The notes beneath the pieces are model-generated. The model was given only the letters and a program-made list of their open reading frames with translations, was not told where the DNA came from and did no database searches. Shown in pieces: positions 42,247-50,732 of a DNA stretch of 64,000 nt. The position numbers were made by a program, and so were the translations under genes. The stretch is taken from the NCBI GenBank assembly GCA_934167695.1, contig CAKPLP010000002.1, forward strand, positions 1-64,000, in the 5' to 3' direction. This DNA is from an uncultured Bacilli bacterium. Its GTDB lineage: Bacteria; Bacillota_I; Bacilli_A; RF39; UBA660. The first letter of the stretch is position 1; each line of letters starts with the position of its first letter.

Positions 42247-43983
42247 TTGAATAATAATGACTATGTAAAAGAAATTCGTGAAAAAACAGATATAGTTGAT
42301 ATTATTGGTGAAAGAATACCTCTCGTAAAAAAAGGAAAAAACTTCTTTGGAGTTTGCCCGTTTCATGATGATACATCTCCATCATTATGCGTTTCAAGAG
42401 AAAAACAAATATATACTTGTTTCTCATGTCATGCAACAGGAAACGTTTATACATTTTTAATGAACTACGAAAATATTACATTTCCAGAAACTCTAAAATA
42501 TTTAGGAGAAAAAGTAGGTATAAATACTACTAATATTAAAATAAAAAAAACAGATTCTAAATATCAAAAATATTATGATATATACGATTTAGCCTTAAAA
42601 TATTACCAAAATAATTTATCAACAAAAATGGGAAATAATGCTAGAAACTATCTAAAAGAAAGAAAAATAGATGAAGAGACTATAAAAGAATTTCAAATAG
42701 GGCTATCCCTAAAAACTTCAGACGATCTAACTCAATTATTATTAAAAAAATACGATTTACTAGATCTAAACAAAATAGGTTTATCGAGTGATGCCCATGA
42801 TATTTATAATGATAGAATAATGTTTCCATTATATGATATAAATGGTAAAGTAGTAGGCTTTTCGGGAAGAATATATACATCGGGAAAAGACAACAAATAC
42901 GTAAATACAAAAGAAACCCCAATCTTTAAAAAAGGTGAATGCTTATATCACTATCATATTGCCAAAGAACAAGTAAGAATAAGTAAAAATCTTATTATTA
43001 TGGAAGGGTTTATGGATGTAATAAGAGCTAGTACCATTAATGTAAAAAATACTATCGCTCTTATGGGAACAGCCTTAACTACAGAACAAATACTCTTAAT
43101 AAAAAGATTATCAAACAATATTATTTTATGTTTAGATGGTGATGAGCCGGGAAGAAAAGCGGCATACAAAATAGGAGAAATGTTTTTAAAAGAAAACATA
43201 GAAGTAAAAGTAATAACTCTTCCAAATGATGATGATCCTGATAGTTTTATTCTTAAAGAGGGCAAAACATCATTTTTAAATTATATAGAAAATGCTATTA
43301 ATTATAATGATTACAAAATAAAAGTAATGAGAGAAAACGTAAATTTTAATAGTGTTGAAGAAACATCTAACTATATAAACACAGTAATAAAAGAAATTAG
43401 TACCATAAATGATGAAATTAGAACAGAAATTATTTTAAAAAAGCTTGCAAAAGATTTCAATATAGGGTATAATACCTTGGAAAAAAAGTTTTTGAATGAA
43501 CGAAGTCAAATTCAAGAACAAAATAAACCGCAAATAGTTAAAAAGGTAAGTACAATACATAAAGATAAGTATAAAAAAGCAATAGAACAAGTAATTTATT
43601 TCATGTTAACAAATGAGTGGGTAATTAGTGAAGTAGAAAGAAGTAAACTTCTAATACCAGAAGAAGATATGAGATTTTTAGTTAGAGAAATAATCTATTA
43701 TTACCAAAAATATGGACAAGTTACTATTGCTGATTTTATTACTTATTTAGCGGATAAAGAAAAATTATTAGTTTCACTAAATGGAATATTAAATAGTGAT
43801 TATACGGATCAAGTCGATAAAGAAACATTATATTTGTATTTCAAAGTAATAAGGGAAGATACAATAAATAAACAAATAAAAGTCTTAGAAAGAAAATTAA
43901 AAGATGAATTAGATCCAGTAAAACAAGCCATTATAGGAAATGAAATAATATCTTTACGGATAGGAGAAAATAAAAATGGTTGA
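42247..43983 (+). CDS. dnaG: DNA primase
   Basis: The 578-residue primase has the N-terminal zinc site (CPFHDDTSPS and CFSCHATGNVYTF), the RNA-polymerase domain with VGFSGRIYTSG, the TOPRIM block IIMEGFMDVIRA and LDGDEPGRKAA, and a helicase-binding C-terminus. It lays RNA primers for lagging-strand synthesis. GGAGG (42234-42238) is eight bases from TTG at 42247, the likely start; GTG at 42238 overlaps the ribosome site. It overlaps sigA by eight bases, the classic macromolecular-synthesis operon. Confidence 0.97.
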   Translation: MNNNDYVKEIREKTDIVDIIGERIPLVKKGKNFFGVCPFHDDTSPSLCVSREKQIYTCFSCHATGNVYTFLMNYENITFPETLKYLGEKVGINTTNIKIKKTDSKYQKYYDIYDLALKYYQNNLSTKMGNNARNYLKERKIDEETIKEFQIGLSLKTSDDLTQLLLKKYDLLDLNKIGLSSDAHDIYNDRIMFPLYDINGKVVGFSGRIYTSGKDNKYVNTKETPIFKKGECLYHYHIAKEQVRISKNLIIMEGFMDVIRASTINVKNTIALMGTALTTEQILLIKRLSNNIILCLDGDEPGRKAAYKIGEMFLKENIEVKVITLPNDDDPDSFILKEGKTSFLNYIENAINYNDYKIKVMRENVNFNSVEETSNYINTVIKEISTINDEIRTEIILKKLAKDFNIGYNTLEKKFLNERSQIQEQNKPQIVKKVSTIHKDKYKKAIEQVIYFMLTNEWVISEVERSKLLIPEEDMRFLVREIIYYYQKYGQVTIADFITYLADKEKLLVSLNGILNSDYTDQVDKETLYLYFKVIREDTINKQIKVLERKLKDELDPVKQAIIGNEIISLRIGENKNG

Positions 43984-45070
43984 AGAAATAACGACTTTTG
44001 ATGAAAGAAAAGAAAAATTAATAGCCTTAGGTAAAAAACAAGGCTATATTACATATGAACAATTAGCAGATAAGCTAAAAGGACTAGAAATAGACAGTGA
44101 TACATTAGATGAATTATATAATACCTTTATTGAAAGTGGTATTGAAATAGTTTCTGAAGATGGTAGTGATGAAGAAGCTAGTGCTGCTGAAATTACTGCA
44201 GATACTCAAGTTGAAGATTTAACACTATCTAAAGATGTAAAAATAAATGATCCTGTAAGAATGTATTTAAAAGAAATAGGACGTATAAATCTTCTTACAA
44301 GTGATGAAGAGTTTGAATACGCTCATCGCGCCGTAGAAGGTGATGAAGAAGCAAAAAAAGCCTTAGCAGAATCAAATTTACGTCTAGTTGTATCAATCGC
44401 AAAACGCTACGTTGGACGTGGAATGCTTTTCCTAGACTTAATACAAGAAGGAAACATTGGCCTAATGAAAGCAGTTGACAAGTTTGACCCTACGAAAGGT
44501 TATAAATTTTCAACATACGCAACTTGGTGGATTAGACAAGCTATAACAAGAGCTATAGCAGATCAAGCACGTACAATACGTGTACCAGTTCACATGGTTG
44601 AAACTATCAATAAACTAGCTCGTATCCAAAGACAATTAACACAAGAGTTAAATCGTGAACCAACTGATGAAGAACTTGCCAAAAAATTAGGAATAACAGT
44701 AGAAAAAGTAAGGGAAGTATATAAAATTAGTCAAGACCCAGTATCATTAGAAACTCCAATAGGAGAAGAAGATGACTCTCATTTAGGAGATTTTATTAAA
44801 GATGAAAGAGCGATGGGGCCAGAAGAATATACTACTCAAGAAATGCTAAAAGAAGAATTAGACAGTGTTTTACTAACTTTAACAGAACGTGAAGAAAAAG
44901 TTTTACGTCTAAGATTTGGCCTTGATGATGGTCAATGTAGAACTCTAGAAGAAGTAGGTCAAATATTTGGGGTAACACGTGAAAGAATTCGTCAAATAGA
45001 GGCAAAAGCCCTTCGTAAATTACGTCACCCATCTCGTTCAAGAAAACTAAAGGACTTCTTAACTGATTAA
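43976..45070 (+). CDS. sigA: Primary sigma factor SigA (RpoD)
   Basis: The 364-residue sigma-70 has region 1.1, region 1.2 (DPVRMYLKEIG), region 2 (YVGRGMLFLDLIQEGNIGLMKAVDKFDP, then YKFSTYATWWIRQAITRAI), region 3 and region 4 with the HTH LEEVGQIFGVTRERIRQIEAKALRKLRHP. It directs housekeeping transcription; the TTGACA/TATAAT promoters in this window fit it. ATAGGAGAAAATAAAA precedes the ATG, inside dnaG. Confidence 0.98.
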   Translation: MVEEITTFDERKEKLIALGKKQGYITYEQLADKLKGLEIDSDTLDELYNTFIESGIEIVSEDGSDEEASAAEITADTQVEDLTLSKDVKINDPVRMYLKEIGRINLLTSDEEFEYAHRAVEGDEEAKKALAESNLRLVVSIAKRYVGRGMLFLDLIQEGNIGLMKAVDKFDPTKGYKFSTYATWWIRQAITRAIADQARTIRVPVHMVETINKLARIQRQLTQELNREPTDEELAKKLGITVEKVREVYKISQDPVSLETPIGEEDDSHLGDFIKDERAMGPEEYTTQEMLKEELDSVLLTLTEREEKVLRLRFGLDDGQCRTLEEVGQIFGVTRERIRQIEAKALRKLRHPSRSRKLKDFLTD

Positions 45071-45073
45071 TTT

Positions 45074-45754
45074 ATGTTTATTAATAACAGATTAAAAAAA
45101 GTAGGTGATTTAGTAGATACTAATTCATCTTTTTTAGATATAGGATGTGACCATGCCTTTTTAGATATTTATTTAGCAAGAAAAAAAGATAAAACTTTTT
45201 CAAAGATAGTTGCCTCAGATAATAAACAAGGACCATTAGATCAAGCAAAAAAGAACATTACAACATATCAATTACAACAAAAAATAGAATTGCGTTTAGG
45301 AAATGGTTTAGATGTATATACAAATGATATTGATACTGTTATTATTTCAGGAATGGGTGGTAGAAATATGATTGGTATTATAAAAGAACATTTAGAATAC
45401 TTAAAAACAATCAAAACATTTATTTTATCACCCAACAACTATCAAAGTGATGTAAAAAAATTCCTAGTTCAAAAAGGTTATAAAATAGAAGACGAATACT
45501 TAGTAAAAGAAGGTAAAATAATATATCAAATAATAAAATTTATAAAGAAAAAATCCAAATATACTAAAAAAGAATATTTCTTCGGACCAATTCTTTTAAC
45601 AAAGAAAAATGACTTATTTAATGAATATTATTACAAAGAACTAAAATCAAGAGAAATTTTATTACAGTTACTACCAAAAAACTATTACCTAAAAAAATTT
45701 AAATTACAAAAAGAGATAAAACTTATTAAAAGTGAATTAAAGGAAAATGTTTGA
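45074..45754 (+). CDS. trmK: tRNA (adenine-22-N1)-methyltransferase TrmK
   Basis: The 226-residue protein has the SAM site FLDIGCDHAFLDIYLA, VASDNKQGPLDQAKKN, VIISGMGGRNMIGII and the NNYQSDVKKFL block of TrmK, followed by a C-terminal helical pair. It methylates N1 of A22 in tRNA-Ser and others. It starts three bases after the sigA stop with no clear SD of its own, so translation is probably coupled. dnaG-sigA-trmK is a common Firmicutes order. The stop is TGA. Confidence 0.93.
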   Translation: MFINNRLKKVGDLVDTNSSFLDIGCDHAFLDIYLARKKDKTFSKIVASDNKQGPLDQAKKNITTYQLQQKIELRLGNGLDVYTNDIDTVIISGMGGRNMIGIIKEHLEYLKTIKTFILSPNNYQSDVKKFLVQKGYKIEDEYLVKEGKIIYQIIKFIKKKSKYTKKEYFFGPILLTKKNDLFNEYYYKELKSREILLQLLPKNYYLKKFKLQKEIKLIKSELKENV

Positions 45755-45782
45755 TTTTATTCAGACTTTTTCCTTTTTGTTT
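45739..45782 (+). terminator. Terminator of the dnaG-sigA-trmK operon
   Basis: AAAGGAAAA (45739-45747) pairs with TTTTCCTTT (45768-45776) around a 20-base loop, followed by Ts. Confidence 0.55.
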
Positions 45783-45814
45783 TTATAAAATTAATAGATT
45801 ATTATTTTAATATA

Positions 45815-45840
45815 CTAAAAGCCACACCATAAGTGTGGTC
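45815..45840 (-). terminator. Terminator of the minus-strand membrane gene
   Basis: CCACAC (45822-45827) pairs with GTGTGG (45833-45838). On the minus strand it is followed by CTTTTAGT, downstream of the gene ending at 45867. Confidence 0.7.
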
Positions 45841-45866
45841 TTAATATTAACTTAAAAAATATATAT

Positions 45867-46238
45867 TTAATATCCATATTTTTTCTTGCTTTTCTTTTTT
45901 CTAGAACTTCCTAGAATAGAAACTCCAAGTATCAATAGGTAATAAATAATTAATTTTAAATTAATAGCTTGCCCCATTAATAAGGAAGCAATAAATAGTA
46001 TTAATATAATACTAATTCCTAATAATAAACCATTTAAAAATAATTTATTATTAATTTTTCGACTGAGAGTAGTACTATTAAAATAAATAATTATAATAAA
46101 ACCAATAAGTCTAATATAACTACATAACTTACTATCTATAATATTAAAATAGTATAAAATAGTTAATATAAGATTAAAAATTACTGCATAGATAAATATT
46201 TTACCTAATTGTTTTAAAATATTTTTCCAATTATCCAT
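45867..46238 (-). CDS. TIGR04086-like small membrane protein
   Basis: The 123-residue protein has four hydrophobic helices (IFIYAVIFNLILTILYYF, LIGFIIIIYF, LFLNGLLLGISIILILFIASLL, LIIYYLLILGVSILGSS) and a very basic tail (RKKKSKKKYGY). This is the layout of the TIGR04086/YrzE family of Firmicutes, function unknown. AAAGAGGTGTGAT precedes the ATG on the minus strand. It has its own terminator. Confidence 0.7.
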   Translation of the reverse strand: MDNWKNILKQLGKIFIYAVIFNLILTILYYFNIIDSKLCSYIRLIGFIIIIYFNSTTLSRKINNKLFLNGLLLGISIILILFIASLLMGQAINLKLIIYYLLILGVSILGSSRKKKSKKKYGY

Positions 46239-46316
46239 ATCACACCTCTTTTTAAAAATTATACGTTTATGTATAAAAAAATATTCAACTTATCAAAATA
46301 ATAATAGGTGATAATT

Positions 46317-46961
46317 ATGGTATATATAGTAGTTTTATCTCGTACAATCTTTTATTATATTCTAATAAATATAGTTTATAGGTTTATGGGAAAACGTGAA
46401 GTAGGAGAATTAAGTATAATGGATTTAATAATTTCTATTTTAATTGCAGAATTAGCGGCAATGTCAATAGATAATTATAAAGATAATATTTTAATATCAG
46501 TAATTCCTTTATTAACTCTCGTTTTAATAGAAATATTAACATCAAGATTAATCTTACGTCACAGTAAAGTACGTGATATTTTTGAAGGAAACCCATCAGT
46601 AATTATTAACAGAGGAAAATTAAATTTTAAAGAAATGATAAAACAGCGCTACAACATAGGAGACTTATTAACAGAACTTAGAAATCAGGGAATTAAATCC
46701 ATTGAACAAGTAAGTTATGCTGTATTAGAAACAAATGGAAATCTATCAATTTTTACAAAAACAGGAAATAACTATGGTAGTTTTCCATTACCAGTAATTT
46801 TAAATGGCCAATTACAAAAAGAAACACTACAAGAAATAGATAAAACAACATTATGGATAGAAGAGTCGCTAGGAAAAGAAAAACTCAAAATAGAAGATGT
46901 TTTCTATGCCTTTTACCATGATGACAAATTATTTATTATTAAAAATAAAGATATAAAATAG
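46317..46961 (+). CDS. DUF421 (YetF) membrane protein
   Basis: The 214-residue protein has three N-terminal helices with YRFMGKREVGELSIMDLIISILIAELAA and a soluble domain with DIFEGNPSVIINRGKLNFKEMIKQRYNIGDLLTELRNQGI, the YetF/DUF421 hallmark. In Bacillus such proteins affect spore or envelope properties; the mechanism is unknown. GGTGATAATT precedes the ATG at 46317. Confidence 0.92.
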   Translation: MVYIVVLSRTIFYYILINIVYRFMGKREVGELSIMDLIISILIAELAAMSIDNYKDNILISVIPLLTLVLIEILTSRLILRHSKVRDIFEGNPSVIINRGKLNFKEMIKQRYNIGDLLTELRNQGIKSIEQVSYAVLETNGNLSIFTKTGNNYGSFPLPVILNGQLQKETLQEIDKTTLWIEESLGKEKLKIEDVFYAFYHDDKLFIIKNKDIK

Positions 46962-46985
46962 ACATTTTTCTCAAATTTTTACTGT

Positions 46986-47003
46986 TACAATATACTTGGT
47001 GAT
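46986..47003 (+). promoter_or_regulatory. Short-leader -10/GGTGAT module before the glycosidase gene
   Basis: TACAAT (46986-46991), ATACTT, GGTGAT (46998-47003). The six spacer bases are identical to those at 20884-20889 before the rlmD-like gene. Confidence 0.5.
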
Positions 47004-47009
47004 TTTTAA

Positions 47010-48197
47010 ATGAAAAGAGTAATGCTTATCTTCTTAGTATTTATAACGTTTTCAATTCTAAATATAAATAGTAAAACAAACAATATACAAAAAATAAAAA
47101 CCCAATCATCTATAAAACAAACAGAAATGAAAGCCTTATTTGTATCATATCTAGAATTAAATACCTATATAAAAAATCAAGAAAAAGAAAAGTCACAGAA
47201 AAATATTGAAACTATAGTTAAAAATACTAAGAAAAATAACTTTAATACAATTATTTTACAAGTAAGAAGTTTTGATGATGCAATTTATAAAACAGAGCAA
47301 TTCCCTACTAGTAAAAGTATAGTTTTAGAAGATAATACATCCTATGATGTTTTAAATTACTTTATAAAAGAATGTAAAAATAAAAAAATAGATCTTTATA
47401 TTTGGATAAATCCATTCAGAATAACTAGAGAAAATGAAAATTTAATAGAAGATACTTATGCTTACAAAATGAAAGATACTAGAGTAGTTCAAAAAGTAAA
47501 TAATGCATATTATTACAATCCATCAAGATATGAAACATCAACCCATATTATAGAAGGAATTAAAGAGTTAATAAAAAATTATCAATTTAAAGGAATTTTG
47601 TTTGATGATTATTTTTATCCAAATAATGATATAGACAGTGAAGAATATCAGGAATATTTAAATAAAAATAAAGAAATATCTGAAAGTGAATATCACCTAC
47701 AAACAATAAATAATATAATAAAAAAAGTTTATAAAAGTATCAAAAAAGAAAATAAAAGTATAGAGTTTGGTATATCACCAGATGGCAACATTGATAATAA
47801 TTATGATAAAAATTATGCAGACGTTAAAACTTGGTGCAGTAAAAATGGTTATATTGATTTTATAATGCCTCAATTATACTATGGCTTTTTTAATACAACT
47901 AGGCCATATATTGACACAATGAATAATTGGGATGATTTAATTACAAACAAAAATATTAAATTATATTATGCTTTAGCATTCTATAAAAATGGTCAAGAAG
48001 ACAATTATGCTAAAGATGGTAAAGAAGAATGGGTTACAAACAGTGATATAATTAAAAAACAAGTTATCCTAGCAAGGAATACTACTAACTATAAAGGATT
48101 TGCATTATTTAGATATGATAGTATCTTTAATAAAGAAAACTACACTCAAAATACCATAAAAGAATTTAATAATCTTAAAAGCATTATAACAGAGTAA
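47010..48197 (+). CDS. Secreted glycosidase-like protein (GHL10 family)
   Basis: The 395-residue protein has an N-terminal signal or anchor (VMLIFLVFITFSILNI), then the GHL10 TIM-barrel: EMKALFVSYLELN, NTIILQVRSFDDAIYKTEQFP, IDLYIWINPFRITRE, FKGILFDDYFYP with two catalytic-position acids, FGISPDGNI and YIDFIMPQLYYGF. Proteins of this type (YngK, FenI) are thought to act on cell-wall polysaccharide; no activity is assigned. The ATG follows GGTGATTTTTAA. Monocistronic. Confidence 0.88.
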   Translation: MKRVMLIFLVFITFSILNINSKTNNIQKIKTQSSIKQTEMKALFVSYLELNTYIKNQEKEKSQKNIETIVKNTKKNNFNTIILQVRSFDDAIYKTEQFPTSKSIVLEDNTSYDVLNYFIKECKNKKIDLYIWINPFRITRENENLIEDTYAYKMKDTRVVQKVNNAYYYNPSRYETSTHIIEGIKELIKNYQFKGILFDDYFYPNNDIDSEEYQEYLNKNKEISESEYHLQTINNIIKKVYKSIKKENKSIEFGISPDGNIDNNYDKNYADVKTWCSKNGYIDFIMPQLYYGFFNTTRPYIDTMNNWDDLITNKNIKLYYALAFYKNGQEDNYAKDGKEEWVTNSDIIKKQVILARNTTNYKGFALFRYDSIFNKENYTQNTIKEFNNLKSIITE

Positions 48198-48275
48198 AGT
48201 TTTGTAAATATAATAACTTAACTATTTAAATATTCCTTTTTTAGTCTTATACTAAATATAGTAAAAGGAGTCTAT

Positions 48276-48818
48276 ATGAAGATGATAAATAAGAAAGGTT
48301 TTACTCTAATTGAACTAATTGCAACTATAACTGTCTTGGGAATCATCATGTTAGTTGCAGTTCCCAATATAACCAGTATGATTGATAAAAGCAAAAGAGC
48401 AGCATATATTAATGATGCCAAAAAATTAGTAACATTAGCAAAATATAAATTTGAAACATCATCAAATCCAAAACCAGATCCAACGAATTGTTATATTTAT
48501 ACATTAAACGCCCTAGATCAAACAGAATTAAATGATCCTCCAAACGGAGGTAGCTATGTAATGGAATATAGTTATGTCAAAATAGGTTATGACTATTCTG
48601 CAAAGGAGTATACATATAAAGTTCAGCTAGTAGAAAAATATAAAGCAGGAAATGATGAATATTGTCAAGGAGTTAAACAAACTGAATACAAAGACTTAGG
48701 AAAAGATAATGCTAAAATTATGTACGTATCAGATTCTACCAAATTTAATCAGGTAAGAAATAATTTCAGTGCATACTATAGTTACATGACAGAATGTCAT
48801 AATAACGTAAACAAGTGA
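48276..48818 (+). CDS. Type IV pilin-like protein
   Basis: The 180-residue protein has a prepilin leader and N-helix: KGFTLIELIATITVLGIIMLVAVPNI, with the Gly before the cut and Glu at +5. Then KRAAYINDAKKLVTLAKYKFETSSNPKPDP closely follows the head of the giant protein at 38849. It would be cut by a prepilin peptidase and either assembled in a pilus or pseudopilus or kept in the membrane. AAAGGAGTCTAT precedes the ATG. No secretion ATPase, platform or peptidase gene is in the window. Confidence 0.85.
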   Translation: MKMINKKGFTLIELIATITVLGIIMLVAVPNITSMIDKSKRAAYINDAKKLVTLAKYKFETSSNPKPDPTNCYIYTLNALDQTELNDPPNGGSYVMEYSYVKIGYDYSAKEYTYKVQLVEKYKAGNDEYCQGVKQTEYKDLGKDNAKIMYVSDSTKFNQVRNNFSAYYSYMTECHNNVNK

Positions 48819-48899
48819 CGTCTAATTTTGTCTTTTCTCTTGACGTAACATAAATTTAATAATAAAATTAGTATAGTGAAGGTAAGGGTGAAATAGAAC

Positions 48900-49460
48900 A
48901 TGAAAAAATATAAAAACAAAACAAATAAAAAGGCATTTACATTAATTGAGTTATTAGCAGTTATAGTTATTTTAGGAGTATTAATGATTACTGCAATTCC
49001 AGCAGTTACCAAAGCAATAGCTAAATCTAGAAGAGATACTTACGCTACAAATGCTAAAAAAATAATTGATGCTGTTAGAACATCAGTATTAAATGAAGAA
49101 TTTAATGAAGGTGCTGATACATGTCAATTACCAGGACCAAAAGATTATATAGTTATTGATTTAGTTCCTTCTGAAGGAAGCGTAATTGACAACTTATTAG
49201 AACGTGGAGGAAAGCAAAGTTCATTTAATAAGCAATACAATGGAGGTACTATCTGGATTGTCAATGAGGGAAGTGAAACAAATGATAAGTATGTTTATTA
49301 TATAACATTAGTAGATTCAGGAAAAAACGGAATAAAAGATGCCGTAGCAGAAAACTCATTAAATCGTAGTAAAGTATTTATTGGGAGTGCTGCTAAACAA
49401 TCAGCTACTAAACCAACTGCAGCTACAGGAACAGCTCATACATGTACATATGCTGGTTAG
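48900..49460 (+). CDS. Type IV pilin-like protein
   Basis: The 186-residue protein has the prepilin motif KAFTLIELLAVIVILGVLMITAIPAV, then RRDTYATNAKKIIDAVRTSV, and a C-terminal part with GAATGTAHTC-like Ala/Thr-rich end and two cysteines (DTCQLPG and HTCTYAG). It is separate in sequence from the preceding pilin after the helix, so the two are likely different minor or major pilins of one system. AAGGGTGAAATAGAAC precedes the ATG. Confidence 0.85.
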   Translation: MKKYKNKTNKKAFTLIELLAVIVILGVLMITAIPAVTKAIAKSRRDTYATNAKKIIDAVRTSVLNEEFNEGADTCQLPGPKDYIVIDLVPSEGSVIDNLLERGGKQSSFNKQYNGGTIWIVNEGSETNDKYVYYITLVDSGKNGIKDAVAENSLNRSKVFIGSAAKQSATKPTAATGTAHTCTYAG

Positions 49461-49481
49461 GACAATATAAGTCCTTTTTTT
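49459..49481 (+). terminator. Terminator after the pilin-like pair
   Basis: AGGAC (49459-49463) pairs with GTCCT (49471-49475), followed by TTTTTT. Confidence 0.75.
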
Positions 49482-49547
49482 GTGCAAAAATTTATTGACT
49501 AGTAAAGTAGTATTTGTTATTCTAGAGAAAGGAAAAGGATGGTATTT

Positions 49548-50426
49548 ATGTTAATAATTGGAAGTCATGTAGGTTATAAAAAAAATGATGGTCTATTAGG
49601 TAGTGTAGAAGAGGCTTTAAGCTACGGTGCTAATACTTTTATGTTTTACACAGGTGCACCTCAAAATACTGTGCGTTCTAATATCGATAAGGAAATTACG
49701 AAAAAGGCTCTTTTAAAAATGAAAGAGTCTAATATTGATAAAAACAATGTAATTGTTCATGCTCCGTATATTATAAATTTGGCTAATACAGAAAAGTATG
49801 AGTTTGCAGTTAATTTTCTAAAGGAAGAAATATCTAGATGTGAGCAGTTAGAAATGTCTTATTTAGTACTTCATCCCGGAAGTCATGTAGGTTTAGGTGT
49901 TGATACTGCAATTAATAATATTATATCAGGTTTAAATGAAGTATTGAAAAATTCAAAGGTAACTATTTTATTAGAAACAATGGCCGGAAAAGGAACCGAA
50001 ATAGGGCGTAATTTTGATGAAATAAAAAGAATTATTGATGGGGTAGAAAATAAAAGCTTAATAGGAGTATGTATGGATACTTGTCACTTAAACGATGCTG
50101 GGTATGATGTTAAGAACTTTGATCAATTATTAGAAAAATTTGATGACAAAATAGGTTTAAAATATTTAAAATGCATTCATATAAATGATAGTAAAAATCC
50201 ACTTTCATCACATAAAGATAGACATGAAAATATTGGCTTTGGTGAAATAGGGTTTGATACATTAATAAATATAATTTATAATGATAAAATAAAAGATGTC
50301 CCTAAAATATTAGAAACACCATATATTGATAAAAAACCTCCATATAAATATGAAATTGAAATGATTAAAAATAAAACATTCAATAAAAATCTTCTAGATG
50401 ATGTTAAAAATACTGCCTCATTGTAG
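49548..50426 (+). CDS. nfo: Endonuclease IV (AP endonuclease)
   Basis: The 292-residue TIM-barrel enzyme cuts DNA at abasic sites. It opens IIGSHVGYKKNDGLLGSVEEAL and carries IVHAPYIINLAN, LVLHPGSHVG, ILLETMAGKGTEIG, VCMDTCHLNDAGYD, HINDSKNPLSSHKDRHENIGFGEIG and LETPYID, which supply the His, Asp and Glu ligands for three zinc ions. MLIIGSHVG at 49548 is the usual start; the ATG at 49539 is three codons upstream. Nfo is a spore DNA-repair enzyme in Bacillus. Confidence 0.96.
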   Translation: MLIIGSHVGYKKNDGLLGSVEEALSYGANTFMFYTGAPQNTVRSNIDKEITKKALLKMKESNIDKNNVIVHAPYIINLANTEKYEFAVNFLKEEISRCEQLEMSYLVLHPGSHVGLGVDTAINNIISGLNEVLKNSKVTILLETMAGKGTEIGRNFDEIKRIIDGVENKSLIGVCMDTCHLNDAGYDVKNFDQLLEKFDDKIGLKYLKCIHINDSKNPLSSHKDRHENIGFGEIGFDTLINIIYNDKIKDVPKILETPYIDKKPPYKYEIEMIKNKTFNKNLLDDVKNTASL

Positions 50427-50658
50427 TTAGATATAAACTAAGTAAACTTTCATAAGTTTCTTTTTTTACGTTTGCTTTTAAACGTTTAAAAACTTCTTCA
50501 TATCTTCCTTGATACAAATCATTCCAATTATCCTTTAATAAACTAGTAATTAATTCAGCTTCATTATCTGTAACAATAATACCTTTAATTTCTAAAAAAC
50601 CTTTAGTTAAATTTTTATTTAAATATCCAATATTATTTTTTATTAATCTTCCGTACAT
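50404..50658 (-). CDS. Small protein, possible DUF2624 (YqfT-like)
   Basis: The 84-residue helical protein reads VTDNEAELITSLLKDNWNDLYQGRYEEVFKRLKANVKKETYESLLSLY. The pattern of helices and the neighbourhood (YqfT sits beside nfo/YqfS in Bacillus) suggest DUF2624, but the match is only by eye. TAGGAGGAAAAA precedes the ATG on the minus strand. It overlaps the 3' end of nfo convergently by 23 bases. Confidence 0.55.
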   Translation of the reverse strand: MYGRLIKNNIGYLNKNLTKGFLEIKGIIVTDNEAELITSLLKDNWNDLYQGRYEEVFKRLKANVKKETYESLLSLYLTTMRQYF

Positions 50659-50732
50659 TTTTTCCTCCTACAAAAAATATATGAAATAACTTTTTAATTA
50701 TGTGATAAACTATTAATAAAGGGAGTGACTAT

